Numbered from the stretch's first letter, positions 18,472-28,761 are shown. The stretch: 64,000 nt of DNA from UBA1941 sp046329575 (GCA_046329575.1 JAXLUJ010000005.1:248001-312000); one strand, 5' to 3'. The notes: generated by a model from the letters alone, not told the origin. A program made the numbers and translations.

Positions 18472-19785
18472 TCACTTTGCCTCGTATTGCTTAGCTTTTG
18501 CATAGGCGGCAAGGCAACGCTGACGGGCGAAAGCATGATCAACGATTGGCTGAACGTAAGCAGCAGAGCCGTATTCAGGCACCCATTGCCGGATGTATGT
18601 AAAGTCTTTATCGAACTTTTCCTGTTGCAATTGCGGGTTAAAAACTCGGAAATACGGAGCCGCATCTGTGCCCGTTCCGGCGGCCCATTGCCAGCCACCA
18701 TTGTTAGCAGCCAAATCGAAATCCAGCAATTTTTCGGCAAAATAGGCTTCGCCCCAGCGCCAGTCGATAAGCAAATGCTTGGTTAGAAAGCTGGCGGTAA
18801 CCATACGCACGCGATTGTGCATGTAGCCGGTGGCGTTGAGTTCACGCATGCCGGCATCTACCAGCGGATAGCCGGTGCAACCATTGCACCAGGCTTGAAA
18901 TTCTTCTTCATTATTGCGCCATTCGATGTGGTTAAACTCTTTTCGAAAAGCTCCGGTAGCCACGTATGGGAAATGAGCAAGGATTTGTTGATAGAAGTCG
19001 CGCCAGATGAGTTCGCGCACGAAAGTATCGTTTTTCGGAAGGGCGAATTCCAACAGCTTGCGCACGCTTAGCGTACCAAAACGCAAGTGTAATCCTAAAT
19101 GTGAAGTGCCGTGAATAGAAGGAATATCGCGGGTTTGGTGGTAGTTTGACACGATTGTGGCACTCACCTTTTTTTCGGGAAATTCAAAATTGCTGTTTTC
19201 AAATCCCAATGTTTCCATTGATGGGAAGGGCGCCGGTTCGGCAACACACCATTGCGATGTATATTTCTGTACAGGATAACTTTTGTAATGAAACGGGAGC
19301 AGTTGATGCAGCCATTTTTTACTGTAGGGTGTGTAAACTGTGTAGGGTTTTCCGTCTTCTTTCAGCACTTCTTCTTTTGAAAAAATAACATGGTCTTTGA
19401 ACCGCCGAAATCCTATGCCATGTGATTCTAAAAGTTGCTGAACCGCTGCATCGCGTTTAATAGCATACGGTTCATAATCTTCGTTGCAAAAAACTTCTTT
19501 CACCTGGAATTGGGTGAGCATTTTTTCCCAGATCTGAACCGGTGATCCCACTTCCACCAGTAGCGTACTTTTCAAGGTTTCCAATTCAGCAGCTAACTGC
19601 TTCAGCTCGCGGTGAATAAAGGCCACGCGCTTATCGGAACGCGGTAGTTTGGAAAGGATGTTTGTATCAAAAATAAAAAGGGGAAGTACTTTGTGGCCCG
19701 AGCGAAGGGCGTGGTACATGGCTGCGTGATCGGTAAGACGCAAATCTCGCCTCAGCCACAGAATTGCAACAGGAGTATTGTTCAT
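18472..19785 (-). CDS. phr: Deoxyribodipyrimidine photo-lyase
   Basis: 437 aa. The N-terminal photolyase domain (LWLRRDLRLTDHAA at residues 9-22) binds the antenna cofactor. The C-terminal FAD-binding domain has the conserved RVFNPQLQQEKFD and LLDFDLAANNGGWQWAAGTGTD segments, including the Trp residues of the electron-transfer chain. It repairs cyclobutane pyrimidine dimers with blue light; the Asn-Asn-Gly-Gly-Trp-Gln-Trp region supports a class I CPD photolyase rather than a plant-type cryptochrome. Confidence 0.95.
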   Translation of the reverse strand: MNNTPVAILWLRRDLRLTDHAAMYHALRSGHKVLPLFIFDTNILSKLPRSDKRVAFIHRELKQLAAELETLKSTLLVEVGSPVQIWEKMLTQFQVKEVFCNEDYEPYAIKRDAAVQQLLESHGIGFRRFKDHVIFSKEEVLKEDGKPYTVYTPYSKKWLHQLLPFHYKSYPVQKYTSQWCVAEPAPFPSMETLGFENSNFEFPEKKVSATIVSNYHQTRDIPSIHGTSHLGLHLRFGTLSVRKLLEFALPKNDTFVRELIWRDFYQQILAHFPYVATGAFRKEFNHIEWRNNEEEFQAWCNGCTGYPLVDAGMRELNATGYMHNRVRMVTASFLTKHLLIDWRWGEAYFAEKLLDFDLAANNGGWQWAAGTGTDAAPYFRVFNPQLQQEKFDKDFTYIRQWVPEYGSAAYVQPIVDHAFARQRCLAAYAKAKQYEAK

Positions 19786-19869
19786 GCGTATAAAAAGCTG
19801 TTCACCTGCTGCAAAGCAGGGATTTCTTTTTATTTTATCCAGATCATATTTTCTACTTTTCCAAAAAAA

Positions 19870-20253
19870 ATGAGCATGCGTTATCTTTTGTTTTTCTTTT
19901 TAATGGCAGTTACAGCCGGTGCGCATTCGCAGCAGCAACAAAGGCCATCACTAATGATAGAACTACGCAATACCAATGCGTTGTTAATGGCTTCTGATTT
20001 TATGAAAACAGAGTTGTTGCTGGACAAGGAACAGGCGCAACGCACCTATGATTTGCTTTTGATGCATCACCGCCGCGCCATGAACACTGTAGGCAAACCC
20101 ATGACCCCGGAAATTGAGAAGGTGATTGCCGACCTCGACAATAGTTTAGATAATAATCTCCAGATGGGCTGGCGAAGTGAGCAGATCAAAAAATACGAAC
20201 AAGTACGGCCGGTACTCCTTCAGAAACTGAAAGAACTGAACGCTCAGAAATAG
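19870..20253 (+). CDS. Small exported protein of unknown function
   Basis: 127 aa beginning MSMRYLLFFFLMAVTAGAHSQ, a clear signal peptide, followed by a helical, charged mature region. The frame is open further upstream, but that part lies over the divergent photolyase gene and lacks signal-peptide character, so the ATG at 19870 (or the one six bases later) is preferred. No conserved domain recognised. It lies 32 bp before the M20 peptidase gene. Confidence 0.7.
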   Translation: MSMRYLLFFFLMAVTAGAHSQQQQRPSLMIELRNTNALLMASDFMKTELLLDKEQAQRTYDLLLMHHRRAMNTVGKPMTPEIEKVIADLDNSLDNNLQMGWRSEQIKKYEQVRPVLLQKLKELNAQK

Positions 20254-20285
20254 CGATAACGCCCGCCAGGGGCAAAATTAATACC

Positions 20286-21476
20286 GTGGCTGACTACCGT
20301 TCTCGCATCAAAACATTGACCGAAGCCGTGATACCTCGGGCCATTCAGTGGCGGCGAGCCATTCACGCCTTTCCGGAGCTGGCGTATGAAGAAGTTCAAA
20401 CAGCCGCTTTGGTAACACATGTGTTGAATGCGTTAGGCCTGGAAGTGCAAACCGGAATTGCACAAACCGGAGTAGTAGCTTTACTAAAAGGGCGCGATGA
20501 AGGCGATTGTATTGCTTTGAGGGCCGATATGGATGCCTTGCCTATTGATGAGGCCACGGCGCTTTCTTTCCGGTCAGAAGTTCCGGGAAAAATGCATGCC
20601 TGCGGTCATGATTTTCACACCGCTAACTTGTTGGCAGTTGCAGCGGTATTAGCAGAAATGAAGGACGAACTTAGGGGTTCTGTAAAATTTATTTTCCAGC
20701 CTTCGGAAGAAAAGATGCCGAGTGGCGCCGCAGCAATGATAGCCGCCGGGGTTCTTCAAAATCCTGATGTAAAAAAGATTTACGGAATGCATGTACATCC
20801 GGAGCTGGCTGCCGGAGAAGTTGGATTTTGTGCGGGGAAGTTCATGGCTTCGGCCGATGAAATTTATATCACCGCGATTGGGAAAGGCGGACATGCAGCG
20901 CAGCCGAAGGCGTTTGTTTCGCCATTGATGATGGCGGCAGAAGTGTTATTGGAACTACAGCGCCTCACCGATCCTGAGTTACCGGTGGTACTTTCTTTCG
21001 GAAAAATTCAGGCTGAGGGCGCCACAAATATAATTCCCGAAAAGGCTTATCTGGCGGGCACTTTGCGCTGTTTCGATGAAGCAATTCGCGAAGAAATGCA
21101 TGAGAAGATAGAAGTGATTTGTTCCCAAACGGCCCAGCGGTACGGAGGAAAATTCGAAGTACATATTTTAAAAGGCTATCCTGTTTTGAAAAATGATGAG
21201 GAACTGACCAATCGCGCCAGGATTGCAGCCGCTGCGCAATGTGGAAGCCCGCATGTACATCAGTTACCGAAACGAATGGGAGCGGAAGACTTTGCTTACT
21301 ACACCCAGGAAATTGCAGCCTGCTTTTTCAGAGTTGGCACATCAAAGCCCGGTATGGAGGGAAAATTTGCCATACACACACCGCATTTCGAAATTGATGA
21401 AACAGCTTTCTCTACTTCCATTGAGGTGATGGCGAGAATTGCGCTGGAATCGTTAAACGACACTCATGCCGATTGA
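20286..21476 (+). CDS. M20 family amidohydrolase/peptidase
   Basis: 396 aa from a GTG start. The metal-ligand segments are MHACGHDFH (C106, H108), a QPSEE acidic motif and GMHVHPE, matching M20D amidohydrolases that hydrolyse N-acyl amino acids (hippurate, N-acetyl-diaminopimelate or indole-acetyl amino acids). The dimerisation domain lies in the middle (GGHAAQPKAFVSPL). The exact substrate cannot be told. The 3' end overlaps the next gene by 11 bp, so the two are co-translated. Confidence 0.9.
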   Translation: MADYRSRIKTLTEAVIPRAIQWRRAIHAFPELAYEEVQTAALVTHVLNALGLEVQTGIAQTGVVALLKGRDEGDCIALRADMDALPIDEATALSFRSEVPGKMHACGHDFHTANLLAVAAVLAEMKDELRGSVKFIFQPSEEKMPSGAAAMIAAGVLQNPDVKKIYGMHVHPELAAGEVGFCAGKFMASADEIYITAIGKGGHAAQPKAFVSPLMMAAEVLLELQRLTDPELPVVLSFGKIQAEGATNIIPEKAYLAGTLRCFDEAIREEMHEKIEVICSQTAQRYGGKFEVHILKGYPVLKNDEELTNRARIAAAAQCGSPHVHQLPKRMGAEDFAYYTQEIAACFFRVGTSKPGMEGKFAIHTPHFEIDETAFSTSIEVMARIALESLNDTHAD

Positions 21477-23001
21477 GTTGGAATTAAATTTAAAGCCGGA
21501 GGAAGCGGCGGTTGCCGAAACCATCAGGCGTTCGGCAGCTCAAAAAGCAAATCTTCAATTGAATGAAATTGCACACGTACAGATTTTGAAGAAATCGTTG
21601 GATGCGCGTCAGTCGCAAATTTATGTGTTGCTAAAGGTAGCGGTGTATGTAAATGGTGAGGCTTTTGAAAATACACTTCGTGTATTTAAGCCACAACCGG
21701 TTTCGAACAAAAGAACTTGCCACGTTATTGGTTTTGGTCCGGCCGGAATATATGCTGCGCTACAATTATTGGAGCGAGGCATTCAACCCATAGTTATTGA
21801 AAGAGGCAAAGAAGCGCGTGAACGCATATCAGATCTTTCTGCCATTCATAAAAAGTTAGTGATTAATCCTGAAAGCAACTACTGTTTTGGGGAAGGAGGT
21901 GCCGGCACCTACAGCGACGGGAAACTTTATACCAGAAGCAGTAAACGCGGTGATATCAAAAAGGTGTTAGATGTTTTCATTCAACATGGAGCGGATGAGA
22001 AAATCAGGTATGAAGCACATCCACATATTGGCACCAACAAATTGCCTCGCATCATTGAAAGTATGCGACGAACGATACTTGAAAGCGGTGGAATTGTACA
22101 TTTTCAAAAGAAGCTTACCGGTTTAAAGGTTTGTGGAAACCGCATTTCAGAACTGATTTTTGCGGATGGAGAAACAATGCCGTGCGAGCAAGTAATTCTG
22201 GCAACCGGGCATTCTGCGCGCGACGTTTTCGAGTTGTTACATCGCGAAAACATATTGATTGAGGCAAAGCCTTTTGCCTTAGGGGTGCGCATTGAACATC
22301 CGCAAGAACTCATTGATAAAATTCAGTATAAATGTGAGCGCGGTAAATTTTTACCACCTTCTTCCTATAGTTTGGTAACGCAGGTAAATGGCACCGGAGT
22401 GTTTTCATTTTGCATGTGCCCCGGAGGCGTAATTGCGCCGGCGGCAACCAATACCGGCGAGGTGGTGGTAAACGGTTGGAGTTCCAGCAAAAGGAATGGG
22501 CCGTTTGCCAATAGCGGCATGGTGGTGGCGGTTGATCCGCCAAACTGGCAACAGTTTTCGGCTAACGGCGCTTTGGCCGCATTAAGCTTTCAAAAAAAAG
22601 TAGAGCAGCTTGCATTTCAGCGCACCGGAAGCATTAAAGCCCCGGCCCAACGCGTAGAAGATTTTATTCAGAAAAAAGTATCGGCTGATCTTCCTAAATG
22701 TTCGTATCAACCGGGCATGCTATCGTTGGCATTAGATGAGATCTTGCCTGATTTTGTTGCCAGAGGATTGCGCGGAGCGCTGATTGATTTCGGAAAAAAA
22801 ATGAAAGGCTACCGAACCAATGAAGCGGTGCTTTTAGGCGTGGAAAGCCGCACCAGCAGCCCTGTTCGCATTCCGCGCGATAAGCATACTCTACGTCATC
22901 CTCAGTTGGAGAATTTATTTCCGTGTGGCGAAGGCGCCGGTTATGCAGGTGGAATAGTGAGTGCTGCTATGGATGGCATGGCATGTGCCAATGCCATTTG
23001 A
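21466..23001 (+). CDS. FAD-dependent dehydrogenase (COG2509-type)
   Basis: 511 aa. A small N-terminal domain (~1-80) precedes a Rossmann fold with VIGFGPAGIYAALQLLERG (~87-105), then FGEGGAGTYSDGKLYTRS and a C-terminal GEGAGYAGGIVSAAMDGM FAD motif. This matches the uncharacterised COG2509 NAD(P)/FAD dehydrogenases. The gene overlaps the M20 peptidase by 11 bp. Its stop codon abuts the stop of the convergent response-regulator gene, together reading TGATCA. Confidence 0.88.
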   Translation: MPIELELNLKPEEAAVAETIRRSAAQKANLQLNEIAHVQILKKSLDARQSQIYVLLKVAVYVNGEAFENTLRVFKPQPVSNKRTCHVIGFGPAGIYAALQLLERGIQPIVIERGKEARERISDLSAIHKKLVINPESNYCFGEGGAGTYSDGKLYTRSSKRGDIKKVLDVFIQHGADEKIRYEAHPHIGTNKLPRIIESMRRTILESGGIVHFQKKLTGLKVCGNRISELIFADGETMPCEQVILATGHSARDVFELLHRENILIEAKPFALGVRIEHPQELIDKIQYKCERGKFLPPSSYSLVTQVNGTGVFSFCMCPGGVIAPAATNTGEVVVNGWSSSKRNGPFANSGMVVAVDPPNWQQFSANGALAALSFQKKVEQLAFQRTGSIKAPAQRVEDFIQKKVSADLPKCSYQPGMLSLALDEILPDFVARGLRGALIDFGKKMKGYRTNEAVLLGVESRTSSPVRIPRDKHTLRHPQLENLFPCGEGAGYAGGIVSAAMDGMACANAI

Positions 23002-23682
23002 TCAGGCGTCGAACTTATAGCCAATACCTTTAATTGTTTTAAAAAGTTCTTCGCCTATTTTTTCGCGTAGTTTGCGAATGTGAACGTCGATAGTGCGATC
23101 GCCCACAATTGTATCGTTTCCCCAAACCTTATTCAGAATTTCTTCCCTTTTGAAAACACGTCCGGGTTTCGATACCAACAATCCTAATAGTTCAAACTCT
23201 TTTCGAGGGAGCGTGATTTCCTTTCCGTCTTTGATTACCACATATTTTTCACGATCAATTTCAATGTTAGCGATCTTGATGTTGTTAGGCGTTATTTTTT
23301 CCTCTAAACGGCGCATCAGGGCGCGAATGCGGCTGATAAATACTTTTGGTTTAATCGGTTTGGTGATGTAATCATCCGCGCCTGAATCAAATCCTGCAAT
23401 TTGCGAATAGTCTTCATCGCGGGCAGTGAGAAAGACTATAAGAATGTTCTTAAAGTCTTCTATGCTCCGGAGTTCGCGGCATGTGGTAACGCCGTCCTTT
23501 ACCGGCATCATGAAATCAAGGACAATCAGATGGGGTTTTATTTTTTTTGCCAATGTTATGGCTTCAGCTCCATTCGAGGCGGTGTACACCCAATAGCCTT
23601 CCTTTTCAAGATTATACTTCATAAATTCCAGTACATCCTGCTCATCATCTACCAACAATATTCTAAAATCATTCATTTCCAT
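23002..23682 (-). CDS. OmpR/PhoB-family response regulator
   Basis: 226 aa. The receiver domain has the acidic pocket D12-D13, phospho-acceptor D56 (VLDFMMP), the Thr switch in FLTARDED, and Lys in TKPIKPK. The C-terminal winged helix (~130-226) contains RKEFELLGLL, VGDRTIDVHIRKLREKIG and IKGIGYKF, typical of PhoB/OmpR regulators. No histidine kinase is adjacent. It is divergent from the TonB receptor at 23835. An alternative start two codons downstream is possible. Confidence 0.93.
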   Translation of the reverse strand: MEMNDFRILLVDDEQDVLEFMKYNLEKEGYWVYTASNGAEAITLAKKIKPHLIVLDFMMPVKDGVTTCRELRSIEDFKNILIVFLTARDEDYSQIAGFDSGADDYITKPIKPKVFISRIRALMRRLEEKITPNNIKIANIEIDREKYVVIKDGKEITLPRKEFELLGLLVSKPGRVFKREEILNKVWGNDTIVGDRTIDVHIRKLREKIGEELFKTIKGIGYKFDA

Positions 23683-23717
23683 ATTCCGGAATTTGGCGCA
23701 AAGCTACTGGCGCAATA

Positions 23718-23734
23718 TTAAGCAAAGGTTAAGC
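23718..23734 (+). promoter_or_regulatory. Candidate direct-repeat operator for the PhoB-type regulator
   Basis: Two TTAAGC hexamers at 23718-23723 and 23729-23734 are exactly 11 bp apart, one helical turn, the spacing used by PhoB/OmpR dimers. A related TTAACG lies at 23775-23780. They sit in the 152-bp region between the divergent regulator and TonB receptor genes. Binding is an inference only. Confidence 0.35.
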
Positions 23735-23834
23735 GATGCTGCCAAATGCAGCGTTATTGCAATTTAATGATTCCTTAACGCTGTGTTCAGATGGGGGTGT
23801 TGTTGCGGAAATAGTTTCGCAAAAAATTTAAGGT

Positions 23835-26642
23835 ATGAAAACCACAACAGCCTTAGTTTGCCTTCTTTTTTCATTGAACAGTTTTGCCGGCGGCGCCCTT
23901 TCTGGTAAGGTAATTGACAAAAAGAACGGCGAATTACTGATTGGCGTTACCGTTATGATTGAAGGCACTACGATGGGCGCGGCTACAGATATGGATGGCC
24001 ATTTCACCGTGAGTGATATTCCGGCCGGGCATTACAATGTGGTGATCCGGTATGTGGGTTATAAAAATGATACGCAGCGCAATGTGTTGATTGAAGAGGG
24101 GAAGGTAGCGCTGCTTCAAACGGCTCTGGAATCGGATGCTGTAAATTTGAAAGAAGTAGTGGTGAAGAAGGATATAGTGAAGCGCGATAATAGCGCGGCC
24201 ATGGTTATCATGCAGCGAAACGCTACAGTAATTCAATCCGGAATTTCGCAGGAAGAAATTAAACGCTCGCCCGACCGGAACTCCGGAGATGTGATCAAAC
24301 GCATGAGTGGTGCGGTGGTAAGCGAGGGTAAGTATGCCGTAATACGAGGACTTGCCGACCGGTACAATATCGCCATGGTGAATGGTCAGTTATTGCCTAG
24401 CACGGAACCCGACCGTAAAACGTTTGCTTTCGACATCTTTCCTTCAAACATGCTCGATAACATGGTAATTTACAAGACCGCACAACCTGACCTGCCCAGT
24501 GAGTTTGCCGGTGGAATTATCAATATGAACACCAAGGATATTCCTGAAAAATCGTTCTTCAACTTTAGTTATTCCAACATTTTTATTCAGGGAGCAACTT
24601 TTCAGAAATACCGCACTTATAACGGCGGAAAGTACGATGCCTTGGGTTTCGACGATGGAAGCCGCGCGCTACCAAAAGATTTTCCAAGCGTTGATTCCAT
24701 GAACAGTTGGAATAAATTCAACCCCAAAAAGTACGCTGCTGCCAAATCGCTTTTGAACAAATGGGGTTCGAAACAGGCTTCCGGCCTGGCTTATCCGGGC
24801 CAGAGTTTTCAATTGAGCGGCGGTTTTGCCAAAACAAAAGGCCGTGTGGCTGTAGGCGGAGTGTTTGCACTGAACTACAAGAACGAACTTAAACAACAGT
24901 TGATTTCGCATCGGCAAAATATCAGTAACAGCGATACCGATTGGGTGTACAACGAAACACGCTACGTGAATGCCACACAGCTTGGAGCCCTGGCCAATGT
25001 TGCTGTTCAAATAGATGGTGTTCACAAGATAGCGCTGAAAACATTTTTCAATCAAAATGGAGAAAACACTACTGCTATCAGAAATGAAAAGGATTATGGC
25101 ACCGGCGATCTTTTTCAGCGTGAAATTTATCAATTCATCAGCACGCAGTTACTGAGCGCACAACTTTCCGGCGATCACTTTTTTAAAACAACCGGCATTC
25201 GATGGCATTGGTATGGCGGCTACACCCAAACACACCGCAATCAACCAATGACGCGAGGAATTTCCTATCGTTTCTATAACAGTGAAAGCGATGAAGCCGA
25301 CACTTTGGTGAGAATGCTCAACATCGGCAACTCGGCCAACGCATTAATGGGTGGAATGTTCTATGCTGATTTGAAAGACCGTCAATACACTGCCGGAACT
25401 GATCTTTCCGTACCGTTTGCAATTCAAAAGGAAAAGCAACATTTCAAAACCGGATTTTATTTTTTGCAGAAAGAAAGAAGTTACCAATCGCGAATACTTG
25501 GATTTGTGCGCGGGCCGCAATACAAGCCAATTCGAGGTAACGATAATTTCGAGAACGCATTTGACACCGCCAATATCAACAAACAAGGGTATGTGTTAGA
25601 CGAAACTACAAACAAGAAAGAAAGCTATACCGCAGCTTCGCAAACGTTTGCCACGTATGCGATGTTTGAGAACAAGTTTTCCTGGTTTCGAATGATTTGG
25701 GGCGTTCGTTTTGAGTACTTCCGCCAGCAGCTTCGTTCTTATGATCAAACCAATCAACCGGCTAATCGCGATACCAAATATTACAATGTGTTGCCTTCGG
25801 CAAACCTGATTTTTGCCGTAAAAGAAAACATGAACGTAAGAGCTTCATACAGCATTACTACTTCCCGTCCGGAATTCCGGGAGTTGGTAGATAATTCCTA
25901 CTTTGATTTTACTACGAATTATTCGATTACCGGAAATCCGAACCTTACACAAACTCGTATTCACAATGCCGATCTGCGCTATGAAATTTTTATGGGCCGC
26001 GGGCAGGTGTTCAGTGTTAGCGCCTTCTACAAGCGATTGCTGAATCCGGTAGAATTGTTGGCTCAGGCCGGAACCGGCAGTGTTCCTGCATTTCAGTACA
26101 ACAACAACAGCACGGCCCATTTGGCAGGTGCCGAGTTGGAATTGAAAAAGAATTTTGATTTCATGAACCGGATTTCACGCTGGAAACAATGGGAGAATTT
26201 CAGCATTAGTTTCAATGCGGCATACATCTGGTCGCAAATCGCGGTGAATGATGCAAATGTTGCCGGAAGAAAGAAACGCGCGCTGTATGGTCAGGCTCCT
26301 TACGTAATCAATGCCGCGCTGCAATATCAGGAACCAACATCCAATTTCAGTTGCGGAGTTTTGTTCAATATCAGCGGCCCGAAAATTTTTGCGGTAAGCG
26401 GCATCAATGATTTCGACATTTATGAAAATGCGCGTCCGCAGCTCGATTTACAGGTAAGTAAAGGATTTTTTAAAAATCACTTTTTGGTGCGTTTCACAGC
26501 AGGCGATTTACTCGCTCGTTCTACCGTTCGCTATTTCAACTCGCCTGACAGCAACAAAAATTTTGATGGAAACAAAGACAAGGTTTTCGGTATATGGAAT
26601 AACTACCGGACTTTTATGCTTACACTGGCCTATAGTTTTTGA
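23835..26642 (+). CDS. TonB-dependent receptor with CarboxypepD_reg-like domain
   Basis: 935 aa. Signal peptide (~1-19), carboxypeptidase regulatory-like domain (~22-105, LSGKVIDKKNGELLIGVTV), plug (~130-235, with RGLADRYNIAMVNGQLLPST and EFAGGIINMNTKD), and a barrel ending FMLTLAYSF. The plug motif with RNSGDVIKRMSGAVV resembles receptors of the FecA/CirA-like class. It is divergent from a PhoB-type regulator with a possible shared operator, so phosphate or another regulated nutrient is a possible ligand (inference). Its stop abuts the convergent TPR gene. Confidence 0.92.
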   Translation: MKTTTALVCLLFSLNSFAGGALSGKVIDKKNGELLIGVTVMIEGTTMGAATDMDGHFTVSDIPAGHYNVVIRYVGYKNDTQRNVLIEEGKVALLQTALESDAVNLKEVVVKKDIVKRDNSAAMVIMQRNATVIQSGISQEEIKRSPDRNSGDVIKRMSGAVVSEGKYAVIRGLADRYNIAMVNGQLLPSTEPDRKTFAFDIFPSNMLDNMVIYKTAQPDLPSEFAGGIINMNTKDIPEKSFFNFSYSNIFIQGATFQKYRTYNGGKYDALGFDDGSRALPKDFPSVDSMNSWNKFNPKKYAAAKSLLNKWGSKQASGLAYPGQSFQLSGGFAKTKGRVAVGGVFALNYKNELKQQLISHRQNISNSDTDWVYNETRYVNATQLGALANVAVQIDGVHKIALKTFFNQNGENTTAIRNEKDYGTGDLFQREIYQFISTQLLSAQLSGDHFFKTTGIRWHWYGGYTQTHRNQPMTRGISYRFYNSESDEADTLVRMLNIGNSANALMGGMFYADLKDRQYTAGTDLSVPFAIQKEKQHFKTGFYFLQKERSYQSRILGFVRGPQYKPIRGNDNFENAFDTANINKQGYVLDETTNKKESYTAASQTFATYAMFENKFSWFRMIWGVRFEYFRQQLRSYDQTNQPANRDTKYYNVLPSANLIFAVKENMNVRASYSITTSRPEFRELVDNSYFDFTTNYSITGNPNLTQTRIHNADLRYEIFMGRGQVFSVSAFYKRLLNPVELLAQAGTGSVPAFQYNNNSTAHLAGAELELKKNFDFMNRISRWKQWENFSISFNAAYIWSQIAVNDANVAGRKKRALYGQAPYVINAALQYQEPTSNFSCGVLFNISGPKIFAVSGINDFDIYENARPQLDLQVSKGFFKNHFLVRFTAGDLLARSTVRYFNSPDSNKNFDGNKDKVFGIWNNYRTFMLTLAYSF

Positions 26643-28454
26643 TCATTCCAGTTTGTCGCCACGAAGTACGCGGAAACGTTTTCGCGCTTCGATGGTGAGG
26701 AGTGAACTAGGATAATCGGTAAGAATACTTTTGTATAACTCTTTGGCGCGTTCGGTATTGTGCAATTCCCGTTCGTTGATTTCTGCCAAAAGAAAAGTGG
26801 CGTCATCACCTTTCAGATCCTTGCCAAAATTTTTGATGATGTCTTCCAAAAGCGGGATAGCTTTTTGATATTCTTGAGCCTTTACATACAAAACAGCTTT
26901 AGTGTATTCGATATCATCAAAAAGGGCATGGCCGGGATAGAGATACGTGATCGTATCCAGTGTTTTTGCAGCCGCTTCGTTTTTATTCTGGAACAGCAGT
27001 AATTCCGCTCGGGCAAAGCGTTCCATGGGATCTGGTATTGTATCAAGCCCTAAATTATCGATTATAAAAACGGAAAGGTTGATAGCATCGTTCGAAATCA
27101 ATTCGCTGGTAGAAGCTTTCAGCACTTTCAATTGTTCTTGTGCCCAGTCGAAATCGCCTTTAAAGTAACTGAGTTTGGCATTTTTGAACCGCGCTTCTTC
27201 GCCCAAAGGAGCATCCTTTTCTTCTTTATCAACTTGCGAATAGAGCAAGGTGCTTTCCCACACATCCCCGCCAATCAGATAAAAATCGCCTAATGATAAT
27301 TTAGCCTGATTTTTCAGGTTTTGCGGAATGCCCGGCATGTGAACCAGTTCATCGCAGAGTTGCATGGCGGCATTATTATCATGTATGTAGAACCCCAGCA
27401 AATCGGCCATTTCCTTCATGCTTTGTGCGGTTCGGGGCGTTTTGCCGTTTTCAGAAAGAAAGGATTCATATTCGCCCCGAAGTGCATTCAGTTCTTCGGG
27501 TGACGAAGTAATGTTCTTCGCCATTTTTTCTTTGCGGCAGTTCAATAATTCGGTTTTAGCCTGGAAGTAGAGATTGCTGCGCGGTTCTTTAGAAGTTACA
27601 TAGTTGAAGCCGGAAATGGCTTCGTCATAAAAGCCTTCTGTTTGCGCCATTCGAGCCACTTCAAGAACACGAAAGCCATTGTCTTTTTTTCTTTTGTCGA
27701 GCGCTTTCATTTGCACAATAGCGCCTTCGAAATCTTTATTTTGAATATAGATCCAAGTTAAAAACTCAATGTACTGTTCATTTTCAGGCTGCTTCTGAAT
27801 TTTGGCATACAACTGCGTTTCCATTTCTGCCAACAGCTTTTCGGCGCCACGCGCCTGCTGCAGCACGCTTTTTACCTGCTGTTGATTTTGAGGTTGGCGC
27901 TCCAGATTATCGATATAAAAACGCGCCGCATTGGCGTTATCGCCTTTGTTGAAATAGGCAGCAGCAATGGGCAAACTATAGTCGATGTTTCCTTTGAAAA
28001 GTTTGGTGGCTTTATCGTAAACGGCAATCTCATAATCAGGAAGATTGTTCACCTTGAAGGCGTTGGCTGCAGTATTAATAGCGGTTTCAGATGGCTTGAT
28101 GTTTTTCACCACTTTATCCCAAACCTCTTTGGCTTTAGCTCCATCACCTCCACTTTTGAATACCAGGCCCAGATCAATGTCGTACTGCGGGTTTTCAGGA
28201 AATTTGTGCGCTTGTTTTTTTACCGTTTTTTCTGCTTCATCAAAGCGTTTCAATTCCATGAGGCCTTGAAGTAGTGGTGTATAGAAGTTGGGTGCCTGAT
28301 TGTTGTTTTCCCAAAGTTGGCGGTACAGTTCAACGGCTTTGTCGAACTCGCCGTTCTGCATATAGCTTTTGGCCAGCACCTCATCACGGCCGCGCTGCGC
28401 CATTGCCGAAACGGCTATCAGCACAAAAAACAAAATGATGCTTCCCTTTTTCAT
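26643..28454 (-). CDS. Exported tetratricopeptide-repeat protein
   Basis: 603 aa from the start MKKGSIILFFVLIAVSAMAQ, a clean signal peptide; a longer frame adds 17 residues that spoil it. Helical TPR-type repeats run through the protein (for example GEFDKAVELYRQLWEN, FDEAEKTVKKQAHKFPENP, YQKAIPLLEDIIKNFG, TERAKELYKSILTDYPSS). It is likely a periplasmic scaffold. The stop codon directly abuts the TonB receptor stop (TGATCA). Confidence 0.88.
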   Translation of the reverse strand: MKKGSIILFFVLIAVSAMAQRGRDEVLAKSYMQNGEFDKAVELYRQLWENNNQAPNFYTPLLQGLMELKRFDEAEKTVKKQAHKFPENPQYDIDLGLVFKSGGDGAKAKEVWDKVVKNIKPSETAINTAANAFKVNNLPDYEIAVYDKATKLFKGNIDYSLPIAAAYFNKGDNANAARFYIDNLERQPQNQQQVKSVLQQARGAEKLLAEMETQLYAKIQKQPENEQYIEFLTWIYIQNKDFEGAIVQMKALDKRKKDNGFRVLEVARMAQTEGFYDEAISGFNYVTSKEPRSNLYFQAKTELLNCRKEKMAKNITSSPEELNALRGEYESFLSENGKTPRTAQSMKEMADLLGFYIHDNNAAMQLCDELVHMPGIPQNLKNQAKLSLGDFYLIGGDVWESTLLYSQVDKEEKDAPLGEEARFKNAKLSYFKGDFDWAQEQLKVLKASTSELISNDAINLSVFIIDNLGLDTIPDPMERFARAELLLFQNKNEAAAKTLDTITYLYPGHALFDDIEYTKAVLYVKAQEYQKAIPLLEDIIKNFGKDLKGDDATFLLAEINERELHNTERAKELYKSILTDYPSSLLTIEARKRFRVLRGDKLE

Positions 28455-28505
28455 TTTTTCAAACATACAATTTAAAAAAGCGTTGAATGAACAATTCACA
28501 TTCAT

Positions 28506-28757
28506 TTAAAAATCAAATTCAGAGGGCACTCTTTTGATGAAAAAGCCACAAATGAACTGGAGAAGGCCAAAGCGGAGCAATTACAAGTGAAAAATTACGA
28601 ATTACGAGTTGGGTTGAGCGTGTAATTTGAAGACCAAACTCCCGTTTCGGCATGAATAATTCAGATGTGCCAGGGAATAGCATTGCCTCAAAAAGTGATG
28701 AAATATTTAAGAAGACCTGTGTAGGTTGTTCAAAATGAGTAAGGCGCTATATTTTGG
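28506..28757. other. Intergenic stretch left of the insertion sequence
   Basis: This region holds no intact gene. A short open stretch at about 28516-28624 would encode a Lys/Glu-rich tail (FDEKATNELEKAKAEQL) ending in TAA and may be the 3' remnant of a gene. It includes a short AATTACGAATTACGA-type repeat near 28592-28610, a motif also found in the 30 kb and 55 kb dispersed elements. Confidence 0.4.
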
Positions 28758-28761
28758 CAAA

